Position numbers and translations under genes: made by a program | Assembly (NCBI RefSeq): GCF_001610875.1 | Contig: NZ_CP011272.1 | Location: 1,779,988 to 1,843,987 of the forward strand | Length of the DNA stretch: 64,000 bases | From: Pirellula sp. SH-Sr6A | GTDB lineage: Bacteria > Planctomycetota > Planctomycetia > Pirellulales > Pirellulaceae | Reading direction: 5' to 3' | Shown: one piece after another, positions 1 to 8,187 of the stretch | Layout: each line of letters opens with the position of its first letter | Numbering within the stretch: the stretch's first letter is position 1 | Notes under the pieces: model-generated | What the model saw: only the letters and a program-made list of their open reading frames with translations | The model's database searches: none | What the model was told of the DNA's origin: nothing

Positions 1-45
1 ACATTACACATACAATCAATCCAGAGAGGAACGAAATGCGGCCGC

Positions 46-747
46 TCATGGGGAGTACGCCGCTTGCAATCGAGTGATCGCTTGGCAGTAGTCCGGCTGC
101 TTGAACAACGCAGACCCCACCACTAGCAAATCGGCCCCAGCAGCAACGCAGGAACCGATTGTTTTTTCATTGACACCACCATCAACTTCCAACAACAAAC
201 GATCGCCGTACTGGTCGTGCAACTGCGAGAGCCGCTCCAACGCAATCGGATTGAACGCTTGCCCGCCAAATCCCGCTTGGACACTCATGACCAGAAACAG
301 GTCACAGAATTCCACGAATGGCGTTACAGTCTCCCAGCCAGTCTGCGGATTGATCGCTAGCCCTGCGAGAACTCCGTGTGACTGGATCGACCTTAGCAAT
401 CCCTCAGGGTTCGACTCCGCCTCGATGTGAAATGTGATCGCGTCCGCCCCTGCCTCAATAAAAGCATGGGCGTACTGGCTCGGATCAGAAATCATCAAGT
501 GAACATCGAGCGCCAAGTCGGTCACCCGGCGAAGGGCTTCGACGATCGGCATGCCGTACGTAAGATTCGGTACAAAGTGACCGTCCATCACGTCCAAATG
601 CAACACGGCGATCCCGGCCTCTTCCAATTGCCGAACTTCCCGCTCCAAATTGGAGAAGTCGCACATCAGAAGGGATGGCAGGATGGCAGGGCTCGCAGAT
701 CGAAACCGATTTCTCGTTTCCGTCGCCTTGCTGGATGGTTCGGACAT
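46..747 (-). CDS. rpe: Ribulose-phosphate 3-epimerase
   Basis: Interconverts ribulose 5-phosphate and xylulose 5-phosphate in the cytosolic pentose phosphate pathway. The 233-residue product has the usual family length and TIM-barrel signatures: LPSLLMCDF near residue 24, LDVMDG with metal-ligand Asp at about 52 and 55, VHLM with His 83, and the C-terminal VDGGV loop with Asp 189. The frame is open 33 codons further upstream to 846, but that extension (hydrophobic, Cys-rich) has no counterpart in the family, so I place the start at the ATG at 745-747. No clear Shine-Dalgarno is visible. It lies 316 bp downstream of the last BMC-operon enzyme on the same strand, so co-transcription is possible but unproven. 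Confidence 0.93.
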   Translation of the reverse strand: MSEPSSKATETRNRFRSASPAILPSLLMCDFSNLEREVRQLEEAGIAVLHLDVMDGHFVPNLTYGMPIVEALRRVTDLALDVHLMISDPSQYAHAFIEAGADAITFHIEAESNPEGLLRSIQSHGVLAGLAINPQTGWETVTPFVEFCDLFLVMSVQAGFGGQAFNPIALERLSQLHDQYGDRLLLEVDGGVNEKTIGSCVAAGADLLVVGSALFKQPDYCQAITRLQAAYSP

Positions 748-1063
748 ATAGACCGCTAGATGGTGGTTTGCAGCAAAGCAGGCTAACGCCAGCAATCCAT
801 CGCTGCAATACACTCCACAATAAACAAGCTCGCAGTGGTTAGGCAAGGGGCAAAATGCCGATCCCTGCCAGCCAACCCACCAGCTGCCCCACCCAAATCC
901 GTAAGTCCAGAATCAGAGAGGACTTACGCGTCATTAAAAAAACAAATACAGCCAGCAATTTTCCCTCCGAACGCGGTCGGTTTGCCGCGCTCGCGGGAGA
1001 GAAACGAAAGGTCCCCGTTTCACGCCCTAGTCCCCTTTCCTTTTCAAGGATTGGGGAATCGCA
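748..1063. other. Intergenic gap between dehydrogenase and rpe
   Basis: About 316 bp without a supported gene. It holds a 9-bp perfect inverted repeat (900-928) listed separately and a short A-rich stretch after it on the plus strand. An rpe promoter on the minus strand would sit here, but I cannot assign -10/-35 boxes with confidence. Confidence 0.5.
900..928. terminator. 9-bp inverted repeat, possible end of BMC operon
   Basis: CGTAAGTCC at 900-908 and GGACTTACG at 920-928 form a perfect 9-bp stem with an 11-nt loop, between the dehydrogenase stop and rpe. In the minus-strand (operon) direction no T-run follows, so it is not a canonical intrinsic terminator. It could be a processing or attenuation hairpin. 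Confidence 0.4.
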
Positions 1064-2002
1064 TTAACCGATTCGCTTGAGGACGGTATCCAAGGTTGGC
1101 TTGATGGCCGCGGCACTCGCTTTAAGCCCCTGCAACTCCTTAGGCCAAAGATCCAACTCAATCCGCTGCAAAGCACCGGTTCGACCGACGACGGTGGGGA
1201 CCGAAATCGCAACCTGATCGATTCCGTAGCAAGCCCCGTCTTGCACGGTGGAGACGGGAAGAATGCGGTTCTGGTCGAGTGCAATAGCATCGACGACATC
1301 TCGTATCGCAATCCCAACCGCGAAACCAGCCCCACCTTTCTTCGAAAGGCACTCCGCTCCAGATCCTTTCGTCCGGGTGAAGATTTTGTCTGCGAGCACA
1401 CTGTTCCATCCTGGATACTTTTCCAACGGCAATGAACCGACTGTCGCGCTCGACCAAACAGGAATCATGCTGTCACCATGCTCGCCCAAAATCAATGCCT
1501 TGGTCTGCGTCGGTGCCGTGCCCAACGCGTCCGCGATCAATGAGCAGAATCGAATCGTATCGAGTTGCGTTCCCAATCCGATGACTTGCGTTGCCGGGAG
1601 CCCCAATCGCTTGGCCGCGACGAAGGTCAAAATGTCGACGGGATTGGAGACAACCAACACAATCGCCGACTTCTTCATTCCTACTTTCTTGATCTCATCC
1701 AGAATCCCTACGAACAAATCGGTGTTGCGATTGATCAAATCGAGGCGGGATTCCTCCGGTTTCCGTCGCAAGCCAGCGGTTATGCAAATGATGTCGGAAT
1801 CAGGAATCTGCTCGTACCCGCCCGAGGTGCATAGTTGATCGGCGACGCTCGGGGTCCCGTGCATCAAATCCAGAGCGTGCCCCGCTGCCAAATTCGCATT
1901 GACGTCGATCAAGCAAATTTCGCGGACGACGCCACCGCACTGCAACGCATACGCAGCGCAAGACCCGACCAAGCCGCCACCGCCGATAATGCTGATTTTC
2001 AT
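1064..2002 (-). CDS. Lactate/malate dehydrogenase family enzyme of the BMC operon
   Basis: NAD-dependent 2-hydroxyacid dehydrogenase, 312 residues. An N-terminal Rossmann GGGGLVGS motif (7-14), the substrate loop GLRRKPEESR (77-86), SNPVD with Asn 120, LDTIR with Asp 148 and Arg 151, and GEHGDS with catalytic His 175 are all present. The residue that separates lactate (Gln) from malate (Arg) dehydrogenases appears to be Arg 80, which favours oxaloacetate/malate chemistry. In this locus type the enzyme is thought to recycle NADH made by the aldehyde dehydrogenase. It has no obvious encapsulation tail. It is the last gene of the operon, 99 bp after the aldolase. Lactate versus malate specificity is uncertain. 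Confidence 0.88.
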   Translation of the reverse strand: MKISIIGGGGLVGSCAAYALQCGGVVREICLIDVNANLAAGHALDLMHGTPSVADQLCTSGGYEQIPDSDIICITAGLRRKPEESRLDLINRNTDLFVGILDEIKKVGMKKSAIVLVVSNPVDILTFVAAKRLGLPATQVIGLGTQLDTIRFCSLIADALGTAPTQTKALILGEHGDSMIPVWSSATVGSLPLEKYPGWNSVLADKIFTRTKGSGAECLSKKGGAGFAVGIAIRDVVDAIALDQNRILPVSTVQDGACYGIDQVAISVPTVVGRTGALQRIELDLWPKELQGLKASAAAIKPTLDTVLKRIG

Positions 2003-2101
2003 AGTATTTGATTTCGAAACGAACGAAGGATTATTGGGTAAAAGGGAACGCGGCCGAATAGGCTCGCCTGGGCCCCGTGCCCAGAATCGTCCCCGCAGCG
2101 A

Positions 2102-3037
2102 TTAACCGTTGAGTTGCTTCAGGACCTGTGCCGTGATGAGCTTGACCAATTGCTCTTGGTCGAGGCCGGCCAATTCCGAACCTTCCGCTGCACCGGAGTT
2201 TGCGGCGGCAGCGCGGAGGACAGGAGCTGCTGACGAAACGGCTTGCGTAACCGCTTGCGCGACGTTCGCGGCAGGTGCCATCGGAGGAGGCGATGGGAAT
2301 GCACGGCGGTCTACACCAGACTCTTTCCATGAGTCGCGGAAAATATCGTTGGCACACACATCGCAGTTCTGGTATTCCGGTGTATTGCGGGGATCTTGCC
2401 ATCCCCACTTCTGCTTGAGGTCCAGCAGTTCTTTTTCCTCTTTGTAGGTAAAGTACGAAACGTTCCCCAGCTGTTTGGCCAACATCAGGATCCGGCAATA
2501 CGCATCGAGGATCTCGGTCCACCAATAGGCTTGCTCGACATCCACGCCGTAACTTACTGTTCCGTGATTGGCCAAGATGATAATGTTGGTCTTGGAAACG
2601 AACGGCAAAATCGTGTCGGCGAACGCTTGTCCCCCCGGGGTCTCGTACTTGGTGATCGGCACGTCTCCGATGAAGACCTCGACCTCGGGCAGAACGCACT
2701 GAGGGATCGGTTCACGGGCGACTGCAAACGCGGTCGCATGGGGTGGATGGCAATGGACCACACTCTTGATATCGGGACGTTGTTTGTAAATTTCCAAATG
2801 CAGGAGAGCTTCGCTTGATCGCTTCTTGATTCCCGAGATTTGCTTCCCGGTCATGTCGATCGACGAGATATCTTCGGGCTTCAGAAACCCCTTGCTGTGC
2901 ATGGTCGGGGTGCACAAGATTTCGTTGTCGCTAATGCGAACCGTGATGTTTCCATCGTTGGCGGCGGCGAACCCTTTGTTGTACAAACGGCGACCGATTT
3001 CACAGATATCCTGCTTGATCTTATGTGCGTTGACCAT
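2102..3037 (-). CDS. BMC class II aldolase with C-terminal encapsulation peptide
   Basis: Class II (zinc) aldolase/adducin family, 311 residues. Zinc ligands are visible as HCHPPH (His 95, His 97) and NHG (His 158), with the catalytic Glu in SSEALLH (Glu 76). The catalytic domain ends near residue 245. A Pro/Ala-rich linker (247-287) then leads to an amphipathic helix (about 288-311, ELAGLDQEQLVKL...) of the kind that targets cargo to BMC shells. By analogy with planctomycete BMC loci it should cleave L-fuculose- or L-rhamnulose-1-phosphate to DHAP and lactaldehyde inside the compartment. A CxxC pair (Cys 225, Cys 228) is unusual and could hold a metal. It sits 54 bp after a BMC-P gene in the same operon. 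Confidence 0.92.
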   Translation of the reverse strand: MVNAHKIKQDICEIGRRLYNKGFAAANDGNITVRISDNEILCTPTMHSKGFLKPEDISSIDMTGKQISGIKKRSSEALLHLEIYKQRPDIKSVVHCHPPHATAFAVAREPIPQCVLPEVEVFIGDVPITKYETPGGQAFADTILPFVSKTNIIILANHGTVSYGVDVEQAYWWTEILDAYCRILMLAKQLGNVSYFTYKEEKELLDLKQKWGWQDPRNTPEYQNCDVCANDIFRDSWKESGVDRRAFPSPPPMAPAANVAQAVTQAVSSAAPVLRAAAANSGAAEGSELAGLDQEQLVKLITAQVLKQLNG

Positions 3038-3091
3038 GTTGCTTTGTAGTGGTGACAGGGGATGAATGAGGTTTGGATGAAGTAGACGGGA

Positions 3092-3373
3092 TTAAGATTG
3101 GATTCGGATTTCGTCGAGAATCGCAGCGTTGTAAGCGTCGACGGGCTTTTGAGCTGGCTTGAACGCCTGCGCCGCCTCCGCGCCGTCGCTCACTGCGATG
3201 ATCGAACCTTCGCTTGCACCGAGGTCGTCCCAGACGACGACCAGATCGGGATCTTTGACGGCTCGGCCTAACAAGGTATCACCATAGGGAACGGTCGCCT
3301 TCAACGAAGCACCTTTGAAACTCGGATGAGCACGACTGAGCGTCACCGTTCCTTCGACTAAATAAAGTTGCAT
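3092..3373 (-). CDS. BMC-P shell vertex protein (EutN/CcmL family), divergent
   Basis: A 93-residue EutN/CcmL-type protein, expected to form the pentamers that cap vertices of the microcompartment shell. The N-terminal beta strands and the WDDLGASEGSIIAV segment correspond to the family's usual VDxVGAGxGExV region, but the GAG core has become GAS, so it is the most divergent of the three BMC-P proteins here. Downstream of the RpiB-like cargo gene (13 bp) and upstream of the aldolase, on the same strand. Confidence 0.85.
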   Translation of the reverse strand: MQLYLVEGTVTLSRAHPSFKGASLKATVPYGDTLLGRAVKDPDLVVVWDDLGASEGSIIAVSDGAEAAQAFKPAQKPVDAYNAAILDEIRIQS

Positions 3374-3386
3374 TGGTAGGGCCTCT

Positions 3387-4136
3387 CTAATTGGTCCGTT
3401 TCAAATGTTCGAAAACAGTCCTCGCCGCATTGCACACGGCGGGGATCGACCAACCGTGTATCGGCAACACGAGCAAATTGAGCGGGACCTCGCGAAGGGC
3501 CCGTGTTACATCGCTCCACTGGGTAACCACCGCTGGGCGTAGCGATTCGATGCGAGCCGCTTGCCATCCGGTCGCATACGCCGACTCGACCCATAGAATG
3601 CCTGCTTGATGACCATGACCCAACGATTCCTGGATCGATCGCAGGGCCGCGGCATCATCGGTGGATCTTGCCAATACCTTGGCTTGCTTTGGACAAAGTT
3701 GTTTCTCGATGGCAGACATCCATGGGGATGTACCTGCCATCACCAATCGCTGCGGGCGCGAACCCGGCGAAGGAGACGATTCCTGCGAGGACAAAGGCAC
3801 CGGAATAGCTTGGTGCGTCGCCGACTGGTCGGCACCGCTATCGCGAACGATGGCGATCCCTTTCTCGCGGCAAAGATCCTTCACGGCTGGAGTCAGAATC
3901 GAGCGTGGAGGAACCCGAAGCGATGCGATCCCTCCCGTACGACCACGCAAACACTCCGTGCTGATCACCGAATCCATGAGCACCAACTCACGAGCGTCTG
4001 CGGAGGGGCTAGCGGCTGGGATCGCAGCGACGCTCGCGACAGGAATCGCAGAAACCGACGAAGACGCGACGCTTCCGGTCCAAGCCTGGAGGGCTTGGCG
4101 AACAAGCTTTTCGACTTCGGTCGCAGTGGGTTTCAC
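3387..4136 (-). CDS. RpiB-like BMC cargo protein with degenerate active site
   Basis: A 249-residue protein with a GTG start. Residues 1-20 form a predicted amphipathic helix (MKPTATEVEKLVRQALQAW) like an encapsulation peptide, followed by an Ala/Ser/Pro linker. Residues about 75-98 hold a short ILTPAVKDLCREKGI motif seen in several BMC accessory proteins. Residues 130-249 match the sugar-isomerase fold of RpiB/LacAB: GIL...GWQAARIESLRPAVV...LNLLVLPIHGWSIP lines up with the true RpiB at 49735-50175. Where RpiB has the CGTG active-site loop this protein has VESAYATG (183-190), so isomerase activity is doubtful. Function unknown; a structural, binding or altered-substrate role inside the BMC is inference. 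Confidence 0.75.
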   Translation of the reverse strand: MKPTATEVEKLVRQALQAWTGSVASSSVSAIPVASVAAIPAASPSADARELVLMDSVISTECLRGRTGGIASLRVPPRSILTPAVKDLCREKGIAIVRDSGADQSATHQAIPVPLSSQESSPSPGSRPQRLVMAGTSPWMSAIEKQLCPKQAKVLARSTDDAAALRSIQESLGHGHQAGILWVESAYATGWQAARIESLRPAVVTQWSDVTRALREVPLNLLVLPIHGWSIPAVCNAARTVFEHLKRTN

Positions 4137-4190
4137 GGTGTTGGTCTGGAATCTGAAAATGGGTTGAAGGCAGTGGCTGCGAAGCGTGCA

Positions 4191-4451
4191 CTATTCGTCG
4201 AGTAGTCCGAGAACGGCCCAACGAATGGGACTGTTCTCCACAGAAAACATTTCCTTGACGGCGCTCCCATCGCTGGTGAGCATGACCAGTTCTCCCGCCC
4301 CGGCACCGAACCGATCGACCGCCACCAAGGGGGCACCATCCGGAGATTTGCCATCCGCCGTCAGGGGCTGACAAATCAGAAGCTTGAGATTCTCAAGCGT
4401 CCGATGCTTCACGGTCGAAGTTGCATTGCCGAGGACGCGGGCTGCCTGCAT
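4191..4451 (-). CDS. BMC-P shell vertex protein (EutN/CcmL family)
   Basis: An 86-residue EutN/CcmL-type pentamer protein. The family hallmark VAVDRFGAGAGELVML is intact in the middle, preceded by the LLICQPL strand and followed by a short C-terminal strand. Located 10 bp downstream of the aldehyde dehydrogenase gene and upstream of the RpiB-like cargo gene, so clearly part of the BMC operon. Confidence 0.92.
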   Translation of the reverse strand: MQAARVLGNATSTVKHRTLENLKLLICQPLTADGKSPDGAPLVAVDRFGAGAGELVMLTSDGSAVKEMFSVENSPIRWAVLGLLDE

Positions 4452-4461
4452 CGCGATGTTC

Positions 4462-5925
4462 CTACTTGGGGTTGCCGAGGATGAACAAATCGTCGATCAA
4501 TGAGCAACGACGTTCGCGCGTGAACGTCAACGGCGTCGTTACCCCTTCACCGGTTGGCCCGGCAATCGAGAACGACAGGTACCCTTCGCCACCAAGCCCG
4601 AGAGCTGCCATGCAGGGTCCGTTTTTGACGAACAAGGTCGTGTCCATAGCTCTCGCCATCTTGGTCATGTTCGACACATTGCGAGAATGGATAATGCTGG
4701 TGTGCCGGTAGCCATGTTCGGACTCTTGGGCGAGTGCGACGGCTTCGTCGAAATCTCGGCAGCGAACGAATGGCAGAAACGGCATCATCTGTTCGGTCTG
4801 TACAAACGGATGATCCTTCGTCGTTTCTCCAAAGACTACCAGCACGCTGGGATCGATCGTCTTGCCAGCCGCCGCCGCCAACTTGTGAGCGTCTTGACCG
4901 AGCAGTTCTTTCTTGGGAGCGAAGTGGACATCGCTCCCTTCTCCGACCTTGGACAACGCGGCATGGGTCAGACGCTCGACTTCCGGTGCATTGAGTCGAA
5001 CGGCTCCTGCCCGCTCCATGGCGGACATCATGGCGTCGAATACGGAGGCCACCACGAAGACTTGCTTCTCCGCGATGCAAAGGAGGTTGTTGTCAAAGGA
5101 AGCTCCATCGATGATGCAGCGTGCCGCGCGATCGAGGTCCGCAGTCTCATCCACGACCACAGGCGGGTTGCCCGGGCCAGCGACGACCGCTCGCTTGCCG
5201 CTATTGAGCGCTGCCCTTGCGACGGCAGGACCGCCCGTGACACAGATCAACGCTACACTTCGGTGCTTGAACAGCTGCTGCGCGGTTTCGAGAGTGGGTT
5301 CGCAGATCAAGGAGATAAGATTATCAATCCCCAAATCAGCGTGGATGGCTTGATTGAATCGACGTACTCCCTCGGCGGCAACCTTCTTTCCGCTCGGGTG
5401 TGGATTCACAACGACGGCATTCCCGGAAGCGATCATACTGACGGCGTTTCCGGTGATCGTAGGCAGGGAGTGAGTGACCGGAGTGATCGCACCAATAACG
5501 CCGAACGGAGCATGTTCGATGACCGCCAGACCGTGATCACCGCTGTAGCATTCGGTTTTGAGGAACTCCACACCCGGGGTCTTCTCCCCCAACGTCTGAA
5601 GCTTTGCGATCTTATGCTCTAACCGGCCGATCTTGGTCTCGTTCATTTCCATCGTGCCGAGTTCCACCGCATTTTCGATGGAGATCCGTCGGATGTGTTC
5701 GATGATCCGGCGACGGTGTTCGATGGGGCGATTGCGCAATTCCTCGAAAGCCGCCCGCGCCGCGCGAACGGCGTCGTCGACTTCCAAGAACAGTCCATAG
5801 CGACCATAAGCCGACGATTGGCTCGCAGCCGGGGCGCTCGAGGTGGCAGCAGCCGCGGAGGACTGCCGCACTTGGTTGATCACTTGCTCAACCACCGTAC
5901 GAATAAGGGTCTCTGAAACTTGCAT
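4462..5925 (-). CDS. CoA-acylating aldehyde dehydrogenase of the BMC (PduP-like)
   Basis: A 487-residue PduP/EutE-type aldehyde dehydrogenase, expected to oxidise lactaldehyde with NAD and CoA to lactyl-CoA. Residues 1-20 (MQVSETLIRTVVEQVINQVR) form an amphipathic helix, then an Ala/Ser linker to residue 40: a typical N-terminal encapsulation peptide. The catalytic domain starts near 45. Catalytic Cys is Cys 283 in NNLLCIAEKQ. The AGPGNPPVVVDE segment (249-260) replaces the ELGG motif of hydrolytic aldehyde dehydrogenases, as expected for CoA-acylating members. It starts 3 bp after the preceding BMC-P stop codon, indicating tight coupling. Confidence 0.95.
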   Translation of the reverse strand: MQVSETLIRTVVEQVINQVRQSSAAAATSSAPAASQSSAYGRYGLFLEVDDAVRAARAAFEELRNRPIEHRRRIIEHIRRISIENAVELGTMEMNETKIGRLEHKIAKLQTLGEKTPGVEFLKTECYSGDHGLAVIEHAPFGVIGAITPVTHSLPTITGNAVSMIASGNAVVVNPHPSGKKVAAEGVRRFNQAIHADLGIDNLISLICEPTLETAQQLFKHRSVALICVTGGPAVARAALNSGKRAVVAGPGNPPVVVDETADLDRAARCIIDGASFDNNLLCIAEKQVFVVASVFDAMMSAMERAGAVRLNAPEVERLTHAALSKVGEGSDVHFAPKKELLGQDAHKLAAAAGKTIDPSVLVVFGETTKDHPFVQTEQMMPFLPFVRCRDFDEAVALAQESEHGYRHTSIIHSRNVSNMTKMARAMDTTLFVKNGPCMAALGLGGEGYLSFSIAGPTGEGVTTPLTFTRERRCSLIDDLFILGNPK

Positions 5926-5928
5926 GGT

Positions 5929-6237
5929 TTATTGACGTTTGTAAACGTTATTTTTTTCGATATGAACGGTGTCCACAATTCCGATGATCACACAATCAAT
6001 CGGAAGCTTGTTTGTCTCTGGTGTGAATCTCGCACTGCTTCCCTGCGTGATCAACACCATATCGCCGACTCCTGCTCCCAGCGTGTCGACGGCGATGAAA
6101 GTCCGTCCGGTCGTCACCAGTTCGTTACGAGCGCTGGGTTCCAATCGATACGGTTCGACGACGAGCAATTTTTGGCCTACCATCGTGTCCACCTTTTGAG
6201 TGGAAACAACTGAGCCTGTCACTTTAGCGACGAACAT
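5929..6237 (-). CDS. BMC-P shell vertex protein (EutN/CcmL family)
   Basis: A 102-residue EutN/CcmL homologue. The start MFVAKVTGSVVSTQK, the KLLVVEPY strand and the IAVDTLGAGVGDMVLITQGSS signature are canonical. The last ~15 residues (VHIEKNNVYKRQ) extend past the family core. Lies between the acetate-kinase-like gene (29 bp upstream) and the aldehyde dehydrogenase (3 bp downstream). Confidence 0.94.
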   Translation of the reverse strand: MFVAKVTGSVVSTQKVDTMVGQKLLVVEPYRLEPSARNELVTTGRTFIAVDTLGAGVGDMVLITQGSSARFTPETNKLPIDCVIIGIVDTVHIEKNNVYKRQ

Positions 6238-6266
6238 AGTTGATTCTCAGCTTGTGCTGGTGAAAG

Positions 6267-7451
6267 TTACTTTTGAATCGCCGCGACCGTTTGACGGGCA
6301 ACGACAATTTCCTCGTTGGTCGGAATGATCCATAGCTGGACCTTGCCTGCTCCATCGTCAATCCGTCTCTCGGGTGCACCTGTTTGATTTTTTTCTTCGC
6401 TGAGGCGAATACCGAAATCGTCCAATCCTTCGCAGATACTGTGCCGAATTCGCTTGCCGTTCTCGCCGATTCCACCGGTGAAGACAATCGCATCGACTCC
6501 GCTCATGGCCATCATCATCCCACCCAACTGCCGCCGGATGTCCGCTACATAGACATCGAGAGCTAGACGGGCATCGGCGTTGCCACCCTCCGCGGCTTGC
6601 TCCAAATCTCTCACGTCCCCCGACAGTCCGCCGGAGAGCCCGAGCAACCCGGCTTGGGTCGCCAGCTTGTGGAGCAATTGGTCCAAGCTAAGCCCCGTAT
6701 GTTCCATCATGAGCGGGAGTGCGAACGGGTCCAAATCGCCGACTCGATTGTTCTGTGGCAATCCAGATTGCGGACTCATCCCCATCGTGGTAGCAACACT
6801 CTTTCCGGCTTGAATAGCACAGAGGGACGAGCTACCTCCCAAATGGCACGAGACGATTCTCGCGTCCTTACGGCCCAAGAGTTCCGAAGCCCGACCTGCT
6901 ATGAAACGATGCGATGCACCATGGAACCCCCACTTCCGGATGGGAAGGGCGGCCGCCAAATCGGTCGGAATGGCGTAGCGTTTCCAAGCTTCCGGGATCG
7001 TTTGATGGAAGTCGGTTTCGAACGCGGCGACCAAAGGGATCTTCGACATCGAAGCCAACTGCTTCATTGCAGCCATGTACGGAGGATTGTGGGCAGGAGC
7101 CACCGAATTCATCTCGTCCATCGCCGACAAAACCGCATCGTCGATGCGGAACACCCCCGAGATTCGACCGCCGTGTACCGCTTTGAAACCGATCGCGCTG
7201 ATTTCGCTGGCATCTCGGATGCAGCCATTCTGCGGGTCGGTTAACTGAGCAATGCACGCATCCACGGCAACCCCGTGGTTGGGTACGCTCTGCATCATCT
7301 CGGCTCGATGCGAGCCGATCTCGACAAAGCAACGACTCTCGGGTGCACCGATACGTTCTACACCACCGCGAGCGAGCTGCCGCTCATCGGTCATGTCGTA
7401 CAGTCGGTACTTGAAACTTGTCGAACCTAAGTTGGATACGAGAACCTTCAT
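6267..7451 (-). CDS. ackA: Acetate kinase family enzyme of the BMC operon
   Basis: A 394-residue ASKHA-fold acyl kinase, about the usual length. It should convert an acyl-phosphate (here probably lactyl-phosphate) plus ADP to the acid and ATP after PduL. Conserved parts: VSNLGSTSFKY with Asn 7 and Lys 14, GFHGASH with His 177, NRVGDLDP with Arg 236, and the late GGIGENG loop. Two residues known to be essential in Methanosarcina acetate kinase appear changed: the Arg 91 position is Lys 90 (GFKAVHGG) and the Asp 148 position is Glu 145 (FETDFHQ). This marks a divergent subfamily, perhaps tuned to a larger acyl group. No encapsulation tail is seen. Confidence 0.9.
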   Translation of the reverse strand: MKVLVSNLGSTSFKYRLYDMTDERQLARGGVERIGAPESRCFVEIGSHRAEMMQSVPNHGVAVDACIAQLTDPQNGCIRDASEISAIGFKAVHGGRISGVFRIDDAVLSAMDEMNSVAPAHNPPYMAAMKQLASMSKIPLVAAFETDFHQTIPEAWKRYAIPTDLAAALPIRKWGFHGASHRFIAGRASELLGRKDARIVSCHLGGSSSLCAIQAGKSVATTMGMSPQSGLPQNNRVGDLDPFALPLMMEHTGLSLDQLLHKLATQAGLLGLSGGLSGDVRDLEQAAEGGNADARLALDVYVADIRRQLGGMMMAMSGVDAIVFTGGIGENGKRIRHSICEGLDDFGIRLSEEKNQTGAPERRIDDGAGKVQLWIIPTNEEIVVARQTVAAIQK

Positions 7452-7479
7452 GGCTTTCCAGACACTCCGTTTACCAGGC

Positions 7480-7842
7480 TTACTTGAAGAATGCAGTCAC
7501 GAGACCTTCAGCAGGTCGTGGAATAATGTGGCTAGCGACCAATTCGCCCACTTGGGCGGCCGCTGCTGCGCCAGCTTCTACTGCCGCGCGGACGCTGCCA
7601 ACGTCGCCACTGACAACCGTCGTCACATAGGCGCCGCCGATATCGACTCGCTTCACAATATCGACGCTGGCCGCTTTGGCCATGGCATCGGTGGCTTCAA
7701 TCAAAGCCAGCAGACCTTTGGTTTCAATCAATCCAATTGCATTTTGCATGTTGCTATCACTCGAGCTTGTAAGTTGTTTCGAAGTTTGTTTGGAATTCGA
7801 TGTTCGCTTGCGGCTCCGCAAGCTCTTCGATTCGGCAGACAT
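7480..7842 (-). CDS. BMC-H shell hexamer protein, second copy
   Basis: BMC-domain hexamer protein. The canonical domain starts at the internal Met 32 (MQNAIGLIETKG, ATG at 7747-7749). An in-frame ATG at 7840-7842 would add 31 Ser/Lys/Arg-rich residues and overlaps the stop of the upstream BMC-H in a TAATG junction, typical of translational coupling. I report the longer form but both starts are possible, and neither has a strong Shine-Dalgarno. The pore loop reads VDIGGAY (about 66-72), unlike the GSG pore of its neighbour, suggesting a different pore. AckA starts 28 bp downstream. Confidence 0.88.
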   Translation of the reverse strand: MSAESKSLRSRKRTSNSKQTSKQLTSSSDSNMQNAIGLIETKGLLALIEATDAMAKAASVDIVKRVDIGGAYVTTVVSGDVGSVRAAVEAGAAAAAQVGELVASHIIPRPAEGLVTAFFK

Positions 7843-8144
7843 TATTCAGCGGAGCTGGAGGCCGCATTGACCTTCAGCACTTTGTTCAAATCATCGTGTG
7901 GTCGTGCAATGACTTGCACACTCATGACTTGACCAACGCGACCAGCCGCAGCCGCGCCCGCATCGGTGGCTGCTTTGACGGCAGCGACGTCGCCACTCAC
8001 AAAAGCAGAAACCAGCCCGCTACCAACTTTGTCCCAACCTAGGAACTTCACGTTCGCCGCCTTCATCATCGCGTCGGTCGCTTCGACCAAGGCGATAAAG
8101 CCTTTGGTCTCGATCATACCGAGCGCTTCGTTGACCTTTGCCAT
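7842..8144 (-). CDS. BMC-H shell hexamer protein, first copy
   Basis: A 100-residue single-domain BMC-H protein that builds the flat facets of the shell. The family start ([20 protein letters not shown]), the pore loop KVGSGLV with GSG at 41-43 and the [15 protein letters not shown] helix are all canonical. A GGAG Shine-Dalgarno lies about 6 nt before the ATG. Its TAA stop overlaps the ATG of the extended second BMC-H. It lies 43 bp downstream of pduL. Confidence 0.96.
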   Translation of the reverse strand: MAKVNEALGMIETKGFIALVEATDAMMKAANVKFLGWDKVGSGLVSAFVSGDVAAVKAATDAGAAAAGRVGQVMSVQVIARPHDDLNKVLKVNAASSSAE

Positions 8145-8187
8145 TCGAATTCTCCAAACAAAATAGGGAAACTAGACATAGAACCTG

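Noticed and set aside
2031-2699. Long open frame on the same strand in another phase of the aldolase gene
   Set aside because: Arg-rich composition typical of a shifted reading frame of a GC-rich gene; the aldolase frame has full motifs.
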